This document shows positions 45,299-58,400 of a stretch of 64,000 nucleotides of DNA, one piece after another. The stretch's first letter is position 1. The number at the start of each line of letters is the position of its first letter. Location: the NCBI GenBank assembly GCA_003117195.1, contig BDSI01000180.1:1-64000 (forward strand), written 5' to 3'. The notes beneath the pieces are model-generated. The model ran no database searches. It worked only from the letters and a program-made list of their open reading frames with translations, and was not told the DNA's origin. Both the position numbers and the translations under genes were made by a program. The stretch comes from Eudorina sp. 2006-703-Eu-15 (lineage: Eukaryota; Chlorophyta; Chlorophyceae; Chlamydomonadales; Volvocaceae).

Positions 45299-46934
45299 GT
45301 TGGTGAGCCAGTTCACGGCGCCGGCGGCCTGCGGTGCCTCTGCCGCGGCCGCCAACGACGGTGCTGCCGACCCAGCCCTCGCGGCATCGCTGTCGGAACC
45401 ATTTTGTGTCTCCTCCCTTCTGCCACCACCACCACCACCACCATCATCATCTACCACAGCCGCCGGCGCCTCGCCATTTTGCGCCCGGCCCACTCAATAC
45501 CCCTCAACGCAGCAGCAGCTACAGCTACAGCTACAGCAGCAGCTACAGCCATCGCCGCGTCAACAACAGCAGCAGCAGCCGCTGCTGCAGCACGCACATT
45601 CCGGCCTGCCGTACATGACCAACAAACCCTCGCCGTACGTTTCGCCCCAGTTTCCGCCGCTCCTGGCCCCCTCCTCCTCCACCACCACCACCACGACCTA
45701 CCCAACCGCCGCGACTAACGGCAGTAGCAGCAGCGACGGCAGCGGCAATAGCCAGCGACGGCGACAAGGCAGTGATCTGCGGTCATCGCCGCTGGTCTCG
45801 GAGCGACCCCCATCGCCGTCGCCGTCGCTCGCGGCGGGTGCCGTACCACTCACCCCCCGGGAGCATTACTCGGGTGCCGCCAGGGGAACCGCCGACGGAC
45901 AGCTCAGCACTGTGGGCAGCTCGCCGTACCCCGTACCGCCGTACAGGCACCACCGCCAACACTCGATGGGATCCGGACGGCGGCCGTCGCAACAGCAGCT
46001 CGAGCAGCAACAAGAGAAGTTGTTGCAACATAAGCTTCAGCGACAGCAGCAGCAGCAGCAGCAGCAACAACAACAACTACAACTACAACAACACGAGCAA
46101 CAGGTGTCGGTGCCGGATGTAGCTGCGGCGGCGACGTCGCCAACGCCGCCGAAGCGCCTCGCCGGCAGCAGCAACAGCGTCAGTACGACGAGCAGCGTCA
46201 GTACGACGAGCAGCAACTCGAGCTCGGAGGTGGGCCCGTCGACGCCCAACCCGCCTGTTGTACGGCGTACGGCAACGACACCGACGTCGGCACCGCGCCT
46301 CGTGGCGCCGCTGCTGATGAGCCCACCGTTGAGTCCCACGGTCGCATTGGCCCGGAACGATTCCGACACGCCGTCGAACGTCGAAGCCGTCGTCGAGAGC
46401 GACGCGGCGGCGCAGAAGATCCTCTGCGGTGGCGGCGGCGGCGGCGGTTGTATCGCCGCCGCCGACGCGGCAGTGACGGCGTGCGACGACGGCCACCGAC
46501 CGAGCCGCCGCTCGGTCGGGCTTTGCAGTCCCCGTCTGACGGAGTACGACATTGGCGCTTCGCTGCCCTGCGCGGCGGCGGCGGCAGCGGACGAGTCAGC
46601 GGCATTGGGCTCATTGACGGGTCGGTTGAAGTTTTCGCTCCGCGCGTTTTCGCGAAAGGTCGCCCGCAGCCTCAATTTTCAGCGCGGGTCACTCCATTCA
46701 GCGTCAGCTGCGGCGGCCGCCGCCGCCGCGGCCGCGGCGGCGGTGGGCCACATGGGCCCGTCGTCGGTGGACGGCGATGCCGTGGCCGCCGCCGAGGCGG
46801 AGGTGCCGCCGACGGGAGCCTCTACACCTCAGGCCGACGCGGAAGCGGAGGTCGAGGAAGTGACGGACGTGCTGTCGGCCGCGGCGGCCGCGACGGCGAT
46901 TGCAGTTGGCGGCGGCGACGCCGGCCGTCAGTGA
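42487..46934 (+). CDS. RING-CH finger protein with PB1-like domain and long low-complexity tail
   Basis: Exons join(42487..42638, 43620..43736, 44096..46934), 1035 residues after an unknown 5' part. The first visible exon opens after CTATCTCAG and has no in-frame ATG. Residues 6-53 form a RING-CH finger, C-x2-C-x13-C-x-C-x4-H-x2-C-x16-C-x2-C ('DDICWICLD', 'CRCPRKVHPRCLARW', 'NCRFCHC'). This is the E2-binding module of MARCH-type ubiquitin ligases. The last Cys pair is split by intron 1 at AG|G. Then comes a conserved 80-residue block from 'VQPIMVVYFEGQIHRIPVKQ' to 'GIGAFDAAVHCASVAAAERQ', resembling a PB1/ubiquitin-like fold. The remaining 900 residues are Ala, Gly, His and Gln runs, with one ordered-looking basic patch 'LKFSLRAFSRKVARSLNFQR' near the end. 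No membrane helix is seen, unlike most RING-CH ligases. Poly(A) signal TGTAA at 47066. Confidence 0.8.
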
Positions 46935-47065
46935 GGAGGGGGCGTTCTCATTCCGTCGCGTCCTCATTCGGTCTCGCTCGACTGGACTCGATTCGACACG
47001 CCGGGGTGTGCGCTCGTGTGTGGGGGTTGCGTGTGTTTTGTGTGTGTGCGTGTGTGTGCGTGTTG

Positions 47066-47070
47066 TGTAA
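47066..47070 (+). terminator. TGTAA poly(A) signal of the RING-CH gene
   Basis: TGTAA 132 bases after the stop codon, within a GT-rich 3' UTR. This is the usual signal in Chlamydomonas and relatives. Confidence 0.6.
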
Positions 47071-48031
47071 TGCCCACGCGCGTTGGATTCTTTTGGGATC
47101 CTCAGCAATCATGGCAAACACACAACCCAGCGCAGCGCGCGCGCGTTTTTGATGGGGATGGTTATGGCACGGGTGCCGTACCCTTGTCATCGGCAGAGCA
47201 AGGGAAATATCTTACAGTGTCGTACATTGTACGGAAATGGTTTATTTTACCTGCTATCCCTTGACGGACACAGTTGCGTAAGGTTACGTAATGTCTGCGG
47301 ATTGGGGAGTTGAGCGTGCCGACCCGAAGAGAGGTGCTCGTATTGGCGCCGCGGCGCCGCGACATCTGAAGGAGGGCGGTCGCGAAGCCAGTTGGGGGGG
47401 GACCGACCCGTGGGTCACGGCGCGTGCCTTTGCGCGGGTCCGCTGCGATACTGCGGATCCGGACACGCTGCCGTACTCGGGCGCCCCGCTGGAGTTTACA
47501 GCAACCTGCAACTACTCTTGTTCTCTCTCTTCTCTGCTCTTTCTTCTGGACGCATCGAAAGAAAAGAGGCAGTATGGGGCATGCTTGTGTTTTAGGGTGG
47601 GCAAATGTCCCTTCGCCTGCGCCATGGGTTTTTCATTAGGTACGGGGCTGCGCGCCCGCCCGTGTGTTTATTGAGAAAAACCAATATGCGTGTGTGTGTG
47701 TGTGTGTGTGTGTGTTTGGCGGGTATCTGTGTCTGTCTGGTGGCGATGAGGGGAAGGCGGGGGAGGAGGCAGCGGCAACAAAACAAGAACTCCGAACATT
47801 TTCAACAATGGGGCGCGCGTCCCTGCTTTGAGCACGAGTCCTTACCCTCCCTTGCGCGAGAGAAGGCGTATTTTTTTGGTTGCCTATGTGATGTGTATAA
47901 TGTGCGATGTGTGTGGTGTGCGTGTGTGGCGTGTGGCATCGTGTGTGAATCGTTACATATCTGCCGGGCCGACGCTGGCCGGGGGCGCTAACCCGCCCCA
48001 TACGGGAGACCGCCGAAGCACGTGTGTGTAT

Positions 48032-48067
48032 GTGTGTGTAGCAAAGAAACCTGCCCGACCCAAACCC
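48032..48067 (+). repeat. Dispersed motif, copy 4
   Basis: GTGTGTGTAGCAAAGAAACC then TGCCCGACCCAAACCC, flanked by TG runs as in the 34 kb copy. Confidence 0.65.
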
Positions 48068-49410
48068 AAACCAAACCCGTGTGTGATGTGTGGATGTGTG
48101 GGTGGTGTGTGTGTGTGTACGGAGGCGGGATGGTGGTGTATGGGACGAGGCCGTACGGGCGGGGGGAGCCCGGCAGGGGGACGGGCCGGGGTGGGGAAGT
48201 CGATAGCGCACAGGGGATCCCGGGGCCCCCATCCCTCCACATCCCAAGGAAAAGGTATTTCTACAGAGCGTTGCTGTGCATCGGACGTCGTTTTTTTGTG
48301 GTGGTGCTGTTGCGGGGAGCGGGGCCCCCGGGGACCTCTCTCTTTGGGGGCGGGTTGTGCCGCACTAGGTGTGAGTCGGTCGTGGCCGACGCGGCTGTGT
48401 TCGATGCCCTCCTGCGTTGTATTGTGCCATTGCTGTACTGTGCCATCGAATGTCAGTGTCAGGGGCTTTATTAAGGAACTTGCCCGGCTTGTTTTATTGC
48501 AAAGCCCCGGCAGGCCGTCTCTTTCCGATTGGTCTGGGATATCACATATCAGGACTGACAGGAGTTGCATTTTTGGTTTCGTTTCATTCCACTTCGTCTC
48601 TCTTTTGACGGCGGATCTCTCCATGAAAACATATCAACAGCGGATCGATCAACGGCCCGTTTTGTAACTTTTGGGTTTCACAAACTCGCTAGTGTTTTCC
48701 GTTGCCTTCGCTCTCTGCATTCAAAAATCAGGTGGTTTACGTTATCGTATCCCGCGTTCAGAAGAAGAAAACGGAAGGCCTCTGAATCACACTCCCGCAT
48801 CGATGCCGCGTTATTACATGGTGGGTGGAAACGCTAAGCCCCGCCCCCCACCGGGGCGACTCAACTGCGAGTCTACGACCGGACCGCACCATAACCCGCC
48901 ACCACAGCAGCGGCCGCCACTACGTACCGCGCTTACGGCTCGCGGCTTACGGCTCGTGGCTTGGCCCAACGGCGTGCGTGGCGGATATTTGCTCTGGCGG
49001 ATATTTGCTCTGGCAGCAGCGGCTGGCAGCAGCGCAGTATAAAATATGCCTACCAATTTCCTATACCCACCGCCTCCCCCATCCACACGGCGGACGACCT
49101 CCACCATCCCGATGGGGGGGGCCCGTCCCCAGGCGCCGCCCGCGGGACCGACCCGCCGACTGGCCGGCAGCCACCACCATCCCGGCCCGCGTCATCCTCA
49201 TCCTCCTCAGGCGGGGGGCTACGGGCCAGCGGGTGCCGCAGCTGATGATCAGTCGGGCTACAGCCGCCGCTGCGTCCCATCTCTGCAGCTACAGCCGCAG
49301 CTACAGCGTCCCGCTTCACCCCGCATCCCCCGGCGCGCTACAGCACCCACCCCCACCCCCCCCACCCACCCACACACACACACACATCCTCCCGACCCGG
49401 CTTCTCTCCT

Positions 49411-52400
49411 TCAGTACTCGTAGCACTCGATGAGCTCGCAGCCGATCACCTGCCAGCCCAGCTTCCCCCGCAGCTCCTGCAGCCGGGTCTTCTGGACCCC
49501 GAAGTCGGACAGGGGCTGCTGGATGGGCCAGATGTACTTGACGCTGCCTGCGGGGGGTGGGGCGGGGAGGGGGGGGGGGTGGGAAGAAAGAGGAGAGGGC
49601 AGGGTCGAAGGCAGGCGGGTAGGCGGGCAGGCAGGGCAGGGGTGTGCGCTAGATGTCTAGAGGGCATGTGAGAAGGTGGTTTGGGTGGCGGTAGGCGGCA
49701 CCGGGGCCGAGCGAGGGCCAGTCGAGGACCGCAGCGGCGGCCTGTGCGGCGCAGCCATGCGGCGTGAGGCGTGAGGTCTGAGGCATGCGGCATGAGGTCT
49801 GAGCCCGGTCAGCTGTAGGGGTAGGGGCAGGGGGGCAGCAGGGGGGTAGGGGCAGGGGGTTCGCGCTATCACGCCGCACAAACTCCACCCAGCCGCCCAC
49901 CCGCCCACCCCCGCACGCACGTACCTGCCAGCGAGCGGTAGGTGACGAAGGGTCCCTCCCGGTCCCCCTCCCAGTTGCGGTTGTTGACCGACTCGTCCTT
50001 GATCAGGAACCTGTACGGCATGTGTACGAATGAGAGGACGGCCGGGGTGTGTGGATTAGATGGGGGGAAGGGTGGGGGGGGAGTCGGGGAAGCAGCTGAA
50101 GAGGCGCAGATAGGCTGTAGGCACCCGACCACGCCCCCTCCCCCCCTCGACAGCCCCCTCCCCACCCACTCTCCTTTCCCCATTTAACCCACTCCCCCCA
50201 ATCCCCTTCCACTCCACTCCCCAACCCCCCGCGTCCTCCCCCCATCCCAACTCTAGCCCCCGCCCCACTCCACCCCACTTTCCAACCCCCCGCGTCCTCC
50301 CCCCTTCCCCCCTTCCACGCAACTCACTCCAGAATGTCCTTCCCGAAGAGGGAGGGCGCCAGGAAGGCCCTATACTCGCCGTAGTCGTACGTCTGGGACT
50401 GCACCAGCGACCACTCGGGGTACACCGCCTGGACCAGGGTCTCCAACTCCTGCAAGGGATGGGGGGGGTGTTAGAAAAACAGCCCAGACACGGGGAGGGG
50501 GGAGGAGGGCGTGGCGAAGCAAGGAAACCCGCTATGTGGGGGTTGGGGTGGGGGTGAGGGGGGGGGGGTGGGGGAAGGGGAGAGGAAGGGAAGGGATGCG
50601 TGTGTGTGTGTATACGGTAAGTCAGGTTCCTGACAGACCCTGCCCTGCCTTGCCCTGTCCTACACAAGAGGGGACCCGGAGGAGGCCGGGCTCCCCGGCA
50701 CCAACATCCTTTCGCGGACGACCTCCCCGATAATCGCACCGCACCCCCGTCCCTTCAGACGGCGGGAGGAGCGTCCACCGCCCGCCGTCAAGCCGTCACC
50801 CCTCGTTGATGTCGGTTTGGCCACTGATTCGATCAACCCCCCACCCCGCACCCACACCCCGCACCCACACCCCGCACCCACATTCACCCCGCCCTCCTTC
50901 CCCCCACCCCTACCCGCCCCCGCTGCACCCACCCACCTGCGCCGCCTCCTTGGCGCTTCGCGTGTTGGCTCGCCAGGCGGGGGCGTACAGCTGTACGGCA
51001 GAGCGGGGGGACGGAGGAAGATGAAGCCGGGGGGAGGGGAAGGGACGGCGCGCGTGGTGGGTGTGAGCCATGGGTGCCCGTGTATCCGCGCGCGCACCCA
51101 GAGGGCGTTATCCCAGAGGGCGTTATCCCAGAGGTCGTTATCCCAGAGGGCGTTTGGGAGATGGGGTGGGAGATGGGGTGAGGAGGGTGGGGTGAGGAGG
51201 GTGGGGTGAGGAGGGTGGGGTGAGGAGGGTGGGAATGCGAGCCGAGGGCCCGCTCTTCCGCGCATTTTGGGGGGGGGACGGACCGCATATTGGGGGGTAG
51301 GGATGCCGTACATGTGTCATTGAACACCGAGCGGCCCTGTCTGTCATGGGGTCCCCTCGGCCCCTGTCCCCCCACCACCACCACCGCGTGTGTCTGGGCT
51401 GTTTCTTTTTACCCCCCCACCACCACGCACACCACTGTCGTCTATCGTAATGTGGGGCCGTTGACGCACATGATGTCCACCCCGCGATGGACAAGGAAGG
51501 GTTTCGGAGCTACCCGCCGCAGCCCTCAAAGTCACCGTCGCGGTCCCCCACCGTTGCGGCCCAGGGGCCCCAACGCCCCTCGTCCACCCAAACCGCGCCA
51601 CGTTGTACGGCACCGTACGGCACGGCACGGCGTAAAAGCGCCGTACATACCGTTTACGTACCTCATTGGTCGAGGCGGTGGAGACGCAGTTGGGGTTGAC
51701 GTTGCCCTGGCACCCGCGGATCGTGCTGGTTGGAGCGGTGGGTTGGGTTCAGTGTTGACGGTTGGCGGTTGGTTCAGTTGTTGGTGGTCGGACAGTTCGT
51801 TTGGGATTGGGCGGAGAGGATGGAGGTGTGACAGCGAGGGTGGGAGGCAAGGACCGGAGGAGGCAGAGGATCTACTACCGTAGGCTTTAGGGGACAGACC
51901 CGACGGCGGTGTTTTTTCAATACGGTTTGGGGTGGGAGGTCAATCAAGAAACCCGAAAGGAACTCGGACACACCACAGAAATACTCAGGGTGTGTGGGGG
52001 GAAAGGGTTGCAGGTCGGCCTCACCGACTCACCCCTCGGTGGTGACCCCCAGTAGGATCGTCTTCTTGCTCTCCAGGTAGGGGTTCGCCAGGGAAGGGCC
52101 CGACCCGACCGACCAAGCGATGGCGCAGGAGGCCGCGCAGGCCGCCGCGACGCGGGCCACCGCCTGCCAGCCGCGCCGGGGCTCCTCGGCCGGGCGCGGC
52201 GACGACGAAGAGGAGGGCGGTGCGGGGGTGCCGCGGTCAAGGAGCGGGTGCGCGGTGGGTGCGAGGAGGGGTCGCTCCGAGGCTGAGGAGATGCTGACGG
52301 TGCCGGGGGTGCGGTCACAGGACAGAGGCGCTGCGCGCAGCCGTGCGGAAGCGCCGCGGCGTTGCGGGGCGATGAGCCGAAGCCGGGGCGTAGTGGTAGT

Positions 52401-52466
52401 GGTGGCCGTGGTGGTGGTGGTGCTGCTGCTGCAGGGCAAGGCCGTTCTGCTGAGGCGAGAAGACAT
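49411..52466 (-). CDS. Thylakoid-lumen DUF1499 family protein
   Basis: Six exons, complement(join(49411..49547, 49925..50010, 50328..50449, 50937..50990, 51662..51725, 52033..52466)), 298 residues with consistent phases. The first 100 or so residues are a bipartite targeting region: Ser/Thr/Arg-rich stroma signal (MSSRLSRTALPCSSSTTT), then 'PRRGWQAVARVAAACAASCA', a hydrophobic segment, and a likely cleavage after 'GPSLA'. An RR pair precedes the hydrophobic core, so Tat or Sec import is possible. The mature part has the DUF1499 hallmark 'GCQGNVNPNCVSTAS' and ends 'QVIGCELIECYEY'. Plant relatives are lumen proteins of about 17-18 kDa of unknown function. The mature size here is about 170 residues. 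It converges on the RING-CH gene and lies downstream of the wall-glycoprotein gene on the same strand. Confidence 0.88.
51100..51232. repeat. Two adjacent short tandem arrays
   Basis: Four units of a 15-mer (AGAGGGCGTTATCCC, with one T variant) at 51100-51155, then three to four units of GGTGGGGTGAGGAG to about 51232. Both lie in a DUF1499 intron. Confidence 0.9.
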
Positions 52467-55435
52467 TTTTAATATGATATATATGTATGATGTTTAGATT
52501 TTTGTGAACTAACAGGAGATGTGCATTTGAAGGAGGACTTTGGAGATTGCTAGCGTATTTACTTGCACTTGAATGGCTTCGGAGCTGTTACTTGCGCTTT
52601 TTTGAGCAGACCAAACAGCAGGACCAACACACATTGTTTGAATGTTACACTGTATTTTCTGCGGATGGAGGATTCGCTCTGAGAGGATTGAGAGACCCAC
52701 TGCCTTGGCAATCGCTGTGTGAGGAAGGCGCACCATTCACGATACCAAGCAGTCCTCGTTGTTGTGTAATAGAAAAAGCAACAATCTTTTGTCAGGGGCA
52801 GCGATTAATTTCGCTGACCTCCCCCAACCCACTGACGCCATGCCTATCCATCCACATGCCCAGGTCAGGTCAGGTCAGGTGCGCATCCCGCCATCCCTGC
52901 CTCGCAGCGGCCTTTGTCCCTCTAAGTGACAGTCCTATGTACGACACAGCACACACCCGCATATGTACGACTCTGCACATACACACAAACGCCCATACAC
53001 ACACGTACAGAGGAAGTCACACCTCCACCACCACCACCACCACCACCACCACCACCACCACCACCACACCATGCATGCGCCGTCCAAAACCATGAAAATG
53101 TTTAAAACAGTTCCCGCACCCATCTGTTGATGCTGCTGCTGCTGCTGTTGGGGAGATGACGACGGGGAAGACGATGCGGAAGTCGGTCACACTGCAATAT
53201 CACCGTGTGCTCGCACACATGCACACACGCGGGCGGGAATACCCCGCCCCTAAACACTCCCCGCGATTGCACTGAACAAAGTACGGCGGATAGGTCCTCG
53301 GGGCGCGTGTGCATGCCGTACATGCACACGCGCGCGCCTACCCATCCCAAGAGGTCGCTTGTCAAACTTCCCCCCTCCCCCCTCTCCCCCCCCTCACCAC
53401 CGTGTCAATGACACCACCGCGGTGCGGGCGGACCCGGCGTGTATGCGGCTATGCGCCGCCGTACATGCTCAGGAACCCAGCCCATGCCATGCGGGACAGC
53501 CACTTCACCTTCGGAACAATCCAGTCAGACAAACCCTTCTCTCGTTGTCGGGTCCACTTTGAGATCCCCCCCTAAGATCCAATCATTCGACCATCCCTCC
53601 CTATGTACAGCTTGTGGGTGGCCCGGTGGCCCAGCCGCCCAGCCACCCAGCCACATGGCCTCATCAGTTAAATGAGACCCCGACCCCGACCCCGACCGAC
53701 GAGTGCAGCCACACAAACTGGCTGAAGCCCGTCTGCACAATAAAAAACTGTTAAAGAAAATGGGCGAGGGTAATGGCGGGGTGGGGAGCTGGGGACGGAC
53801 GGCGGCATGTAACCGCAGCGACCACCGTCCACCCCGTCCACCCCCCCCCCAACCCGGCCAACCCGTCCCCACCCCGCCTGCTCAGCCCCCCGACGCCGGG
53901 CTCTCCGAGCGCCTCATGTATGATGAAGTATACTGCTAACCGGGTATCGCACCCAAGGTCCTTGTATGTCGTACACGCACATGTCGTACGCCCACGCACC
54001 CCCCACACACAGGGGGTGCGCACGTGCCATGAAACCCGGACACATCGTACTTCACTTGGTCAGCGCGCGGCAACGCAATTTCATGACCGCAGTTTCAGGG
54101 GCCTCCTCCTTCCCCCTCCCGGGCGGGTAGGCCCTCGCGCGTGTTGGTAGCTCGGTACGCATATGTCGGGTGGTGAATAGTTGGGGCCAGGTCGGGTTGG
54201 GTCGGGTCGGGTCGGGTCGGGTCGGGTCGGGTTTCTTCGCTGGACGCAATGGTGCCGGCGTGCGCCCCCCCCACCCTCCCGTTGCGGTCGCGCCTCCACG
54301 CGCAGACCCCACCCCCCACACACCACAAAGCACAAACCCATACACACACCCCACAACCCCCCCTCCGCCCCCCCCCCCCCACACACACGCACACGCACCC
54401 TCGCGTCCTTTGCACGCACACAAACATGGCAAGTGACATCCGCTGTATTGCTGTTCATAAGAAGTGTGTTATTTTGATATGAATCGGTGTTCATGGGAAA
54501 GCAATCAATCGGCCCAGCAATCAATCGGCCAAGCAAAACAATAGGTCCAGACGGCGTACGACTGTGTATGTGCACGACTGACACGGCCTTCCACCCCGAC
54601 AGGGCCTGCCTGTCCGGCCCCCTATCGGAACCTTCCAATCGGCTCCCCAACACTCCCCGAACTCCTCCCCCACCCCCTACCCCCGCGACAACCCCTCACC
54701 CCCCGCACCGCACCGCACCGCGCATATCCAACATCAAACGCGCCGGACAGATCATCGCGACCCCAATGGACGTGCCATGTCACAAACAAACACGTGCGTG
54801 GGATCAAAACAAGGAACCCCAGAATGCGGCTTGACTGGCTGGCTGGCGCCCCCCTTGCTGCTTAGAATCAATCAATGGTGGCCCCTATCTATCAGTTAGG
54901 GGGCCCTATGGCGCCGCCACGTCATCATATCCCGCCGTGGATCCCATACACACACATATGCACGCACGCACGCACGCACGCACACACGCACATGTACATT
55001 AATGTACCCCCCCTGGCGGGTTTCGCATTAAACGCAGATAAACAAACCCGCGGCACGGCACCTTGGCCTGGGAATGTGGAATGTATGCAGCGTGAGAAAC
55101 AGGAAATGGAAAGAGGCACGCCGATGCGCTCTAATACGCCCTGCAGTCGGCTAGTCTGATGCCCGCAACCCCCCAAAAAAAAGAATGTCTCGCATTCGTT
55201 TTGCGATGTGAATCGATCGCACACACAACGCACCACACAAGCCATCTATGGCCCCCCGCTGGTGCTCATCCCGCACTGCTTGTACGGCAGAGTAAATAGT
55301 AGGGAAGTCGATAAAATGAAGGAAGACGACTGGAGATTCCAAAACACACACCCGTGTGCCCGCTGCAGCACCGCGACCGCGTGTGATAGATAGAGACACA
55401 CACACAAGGCCCGGTCATCATCATCATCATCATCA
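52467..55435. other. Region between the DUF1499 5' end and the glycoprotein 3' end
   Basis: 52467-52800 is AT-rich, probably the DUF1499 promoter; a plus-strand frame there (from 52547) begins with balanced composition but has no ATG support. Simple repeats: CCA run at 53023-53067, GGGTC run at 54188-54233, CACG run at 54961-54983, CAT run at 55416-55439. CAGGT units lie at about 52861-52880. No gene assembled. Confidence 0.55.
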
Positions 55436-58400
55436 TCATTGCACGAACGGCGGCGTCGCATCACCGTCCGGCGGCGGCGCCGGCGGTGCCGGCGGCGCCG
55501 GCGGCGTCGGCGGCCTGGGGGGCCGCGGCAGCGGCGGCGGCGGCCGCGGCGGCGGCGACGGCCCCGGCGGCCGTGGCGGCGCCGGCGGCGGACGCGGCGC
55601 CCGGGGCGGGGCTCGCGGCAGCGTCGGCGCGTCCGGCGGCTGATCGATCGGCGGCGGCATGTAGTAATAGTCGTACTCGGGTGCGCTGGGCAGCGGCGGT
55701 GGTGGGCTGGGTCGTTTAGGTGATGGCGGGCGCGGAGAAGGAGGCGAAGAGGTGGGCGGCAGGGGGTGTGGAGGTGGTGGGGCGTTGGGAGGTCGAGGGA
55801 CCGGGAAGGGGCTTGGCGGTGGGCTGGGGGCGGGGCTAGGGGTAACAACGGGCTGGGCGGCGGGTAGGGCGGTACAGGTGGTGGGCTGGGAGGGGGCGGG
55901 GGTGGGCTGGGCGGCGGGTAGGGCGGGCTGGGTGGAGGTGGGGGCGGGGAAGGGGGGAGCGGAGGGGAGGGTGGGGAGGGCGGGGGCTGGGGGCGAGGGC
56001 GGGCTTGGCGGGGGTGAGGGCGGGCTGGGGGTGGCGGCGGTGGGCTGGGCGGTGGGGAGGGCGGGCTGGGGGTGGGGACGGCGGGCTGGGCGGCGAAGGC
56101 GGGCTGGGGGGCGGGGAGGGCGGTTTCGGTGGGCTGGGCGGCAGAGGAGGGCTGGGCGGCGGGGATGGTGGCGAGGGCGGTTGTGGCGGGGGTTGGGCGG
56201 GTTGGGAGGAGGGGAGGGTGGCCGGGGAGGAGGCGACGGCGGCAGCGGGGGCCGGGGCGGCGGCGGCGGCGGGCTGGGAGGTAGCGGTGGCGGAGGCGAC
56301 GGACTGGGCGGGCTGGGCGGGCTGGGAGGTGGTGATGGCGGCCGCGGCGGCGGCGGCGGCGGGCTGGGTGGCGACGGCGGCGAGGGTGGCGGCGGCGGCG
56401 GGCTGGGCGGCAGCGGTGGGGGACTCGGCGACGGAGGCGGGTAAGGGCTGGGAGGTGGCGACGGCGGCGGAGGCGATGGGCTGGGCGGAGGCGGCCGTAC
56501 CGTGATGGGTCGAGGAGGGGGTCGCGGGGGCGACTGCGGGCTGCGAGGTGGCGGAGGCGGTGGATTCGGGCTGGGCAGTGGCGGCGGGCGGGGAGGTGGG
56601 TAGGGGCTGGGTGGCGGCGGCGCGGGGTTGGGGTAGTTGGGAGGCGGCGGAGGTGGCGGCGGAGGCGGCGGAGGCGGCGGAGGCGGCCCTGGAGGTCGGG
56701 CTGGCGGCGGCGCCGCGCCGGGCGGTGACGGTGGACCGGGCGGGGTTGCTAGGAGGGGCGGCAGGGGGAAGGGCGGCGGCGGGACAGGGGGCGGGGAGGC
56801 TGGCGGCGGCGACGGCGGTAGAGGTGAAGGAGGTCGGGATGTGGGCGGTGGCGGAGAGGGCGAAGGAGGCGACGGTGACGGCGGCGGAGGTGGAGAAGAG
56901 CGAAGGGGAGGGGTGGAGGGAGAGGGCGGCGGTAGGGGTGACGGCGGCGGGGGAGAGGGCGGCGGAGAGGGCGGCGGAGAGGGCGGCGGCGGTGGCGGCG
57001 GCGAGGGTGGTGGCGGAGGCGACGGCGGCGGAGGGGAGGGTGGCGGTGGCGACGGTGGTGGAGGGGAGGGTGGCGGTGGCGACGGTGGTGGAGGGGAGGG
57101 TGGTGGAGGTGAGGGGGGCAGGGGAGACGGCGGCGGTGGAGAGGGGGGCAGGGGTGATGGTGGCGGGGGCGGCGGAGAGGGAGGCGCGGGTGGGCGTGGT
57201 GGCGGCGACGGAGGCGAGGGAGGTGAAGGAGGCGATGGCGGCGGAGAAGGTGGAGGGGAGGGAGAAGGAGGTAAGGGCGGGGGGAAGGGTGACGGAGGCG
57301 GCGGCGACGGCGGCGGGGGTGGTGGCGGAGGCGGGGATGGTGGCGGAGGCGAAGGCGGCGGCGGGGACGGAGGTGGTGGCGACGGTGGAGGAGGGGAGGG
57401 TGGTGGTGGAGAGGGCGGCAGGGGAGACGGCGGCGGTGGAGAGGGGGGCACGGGGGAAGGTGGCGGGGGCGGTGGGGCGGGCGGCCGGGGGGGAGATGGA
57501 GGAGAGGGCGGCGGCGGGGGGGGCGACGGTGGTCTGGGAGGGGAAGGGGGCGGCCTCGGCGGCGAAGGCGACGGAGGAGGCGGCGAGGGCGGCGGAGGCG
57601 AAGGCGGTGGCGGGGACGGAGGTGGTGGAGACGGTGGAGGAGGGGAGGGCGGCGGTGGAGAGGGTGGCAGGGGAGACGGCGGCGGTGGAGAGGGGGGCAC
57701 GGGGGAAGGTGGCGGGGGCGGTGGGGCGGGTGGACGGGGGGGAGAGGGAGGAGAGGGCGGCGGCGGGGGGGGCGACGGTGGTCTGGGAGGGGAAGGGGGC
57801 GGCGGCGGCGGCGAAGGCGACGGAGGAGGCGGCGAGGGCGGCGGAGGCGAAGGCGGCGGCGAAGGCGTCGGAGGAGGAGGGGAGGGCGACGGTGGCGAGG
57901 GCGGCGGTGGAGAGGGCAGTGGGGGCAAGGGCGGCGGTGGAGAGGGGGCGGAGGTGACGGTGAAGGCGGGGAAGGTGGCGGGGGGGACGGCAGCGGCGGG
58001 GACGGCGGCGGCGAAGGGGGCAGGGGGGAGGGTGGCGGCGACGGCGGCGACGGCGGTTGGGGAGGAGACGGCGGCGTGGGTGGAGGCGACGGCGGCGAAG
58101 GGGGCGGCGGGGGCGAAGGAGGGCGTGGCGGAGGCGAGGGCGGCAGCGGAGGCGGAGGAGGGCGCGGCGGGGGGGAGGGCGACGGCGGAGCTGGGGGTGG
58201 CGGCGGAGGCGAAGGAGGCGGGCGCGGCGGCGGAGAGGGTGACGGCGGACTCGGCGAGGGCGGCGCCGGTGACGGCGGCAGAGGGGATGGCGGCGCCGGC
58301 GACGGCGGCTGCGGCGACGGTGGCAGGTCCGGCGCCGCCGGCGGCGGGTCGAAGCGCGCCGCCGGCGGCGGCGACGGCGGCGGCGGGAAGACGGGTCGTA

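Larger units (their letters stand above)
46935..49410. other. Convergent intergenic region (RING-CH 3' / DUF1499 3')
   Basis: 3' UTRs of both genes. A TG run lies at 47692-47716, another at 48022-48040, and a TTACA (TGTAA on minus) at 48814-48818, 593 bp past the DUF1499 stop. 48490-48760 is AT-richer. No gene is supported. Confidence 0.6.

Noticed and set aside
44749..46675. Other-frame and antisense ORFs across the RING-CH tail
   Set aside because: CAG, GCC and GGC runs stay open in many frames. Only the frame continuous with the PB1-like block is spliced to the RING-CH finger.
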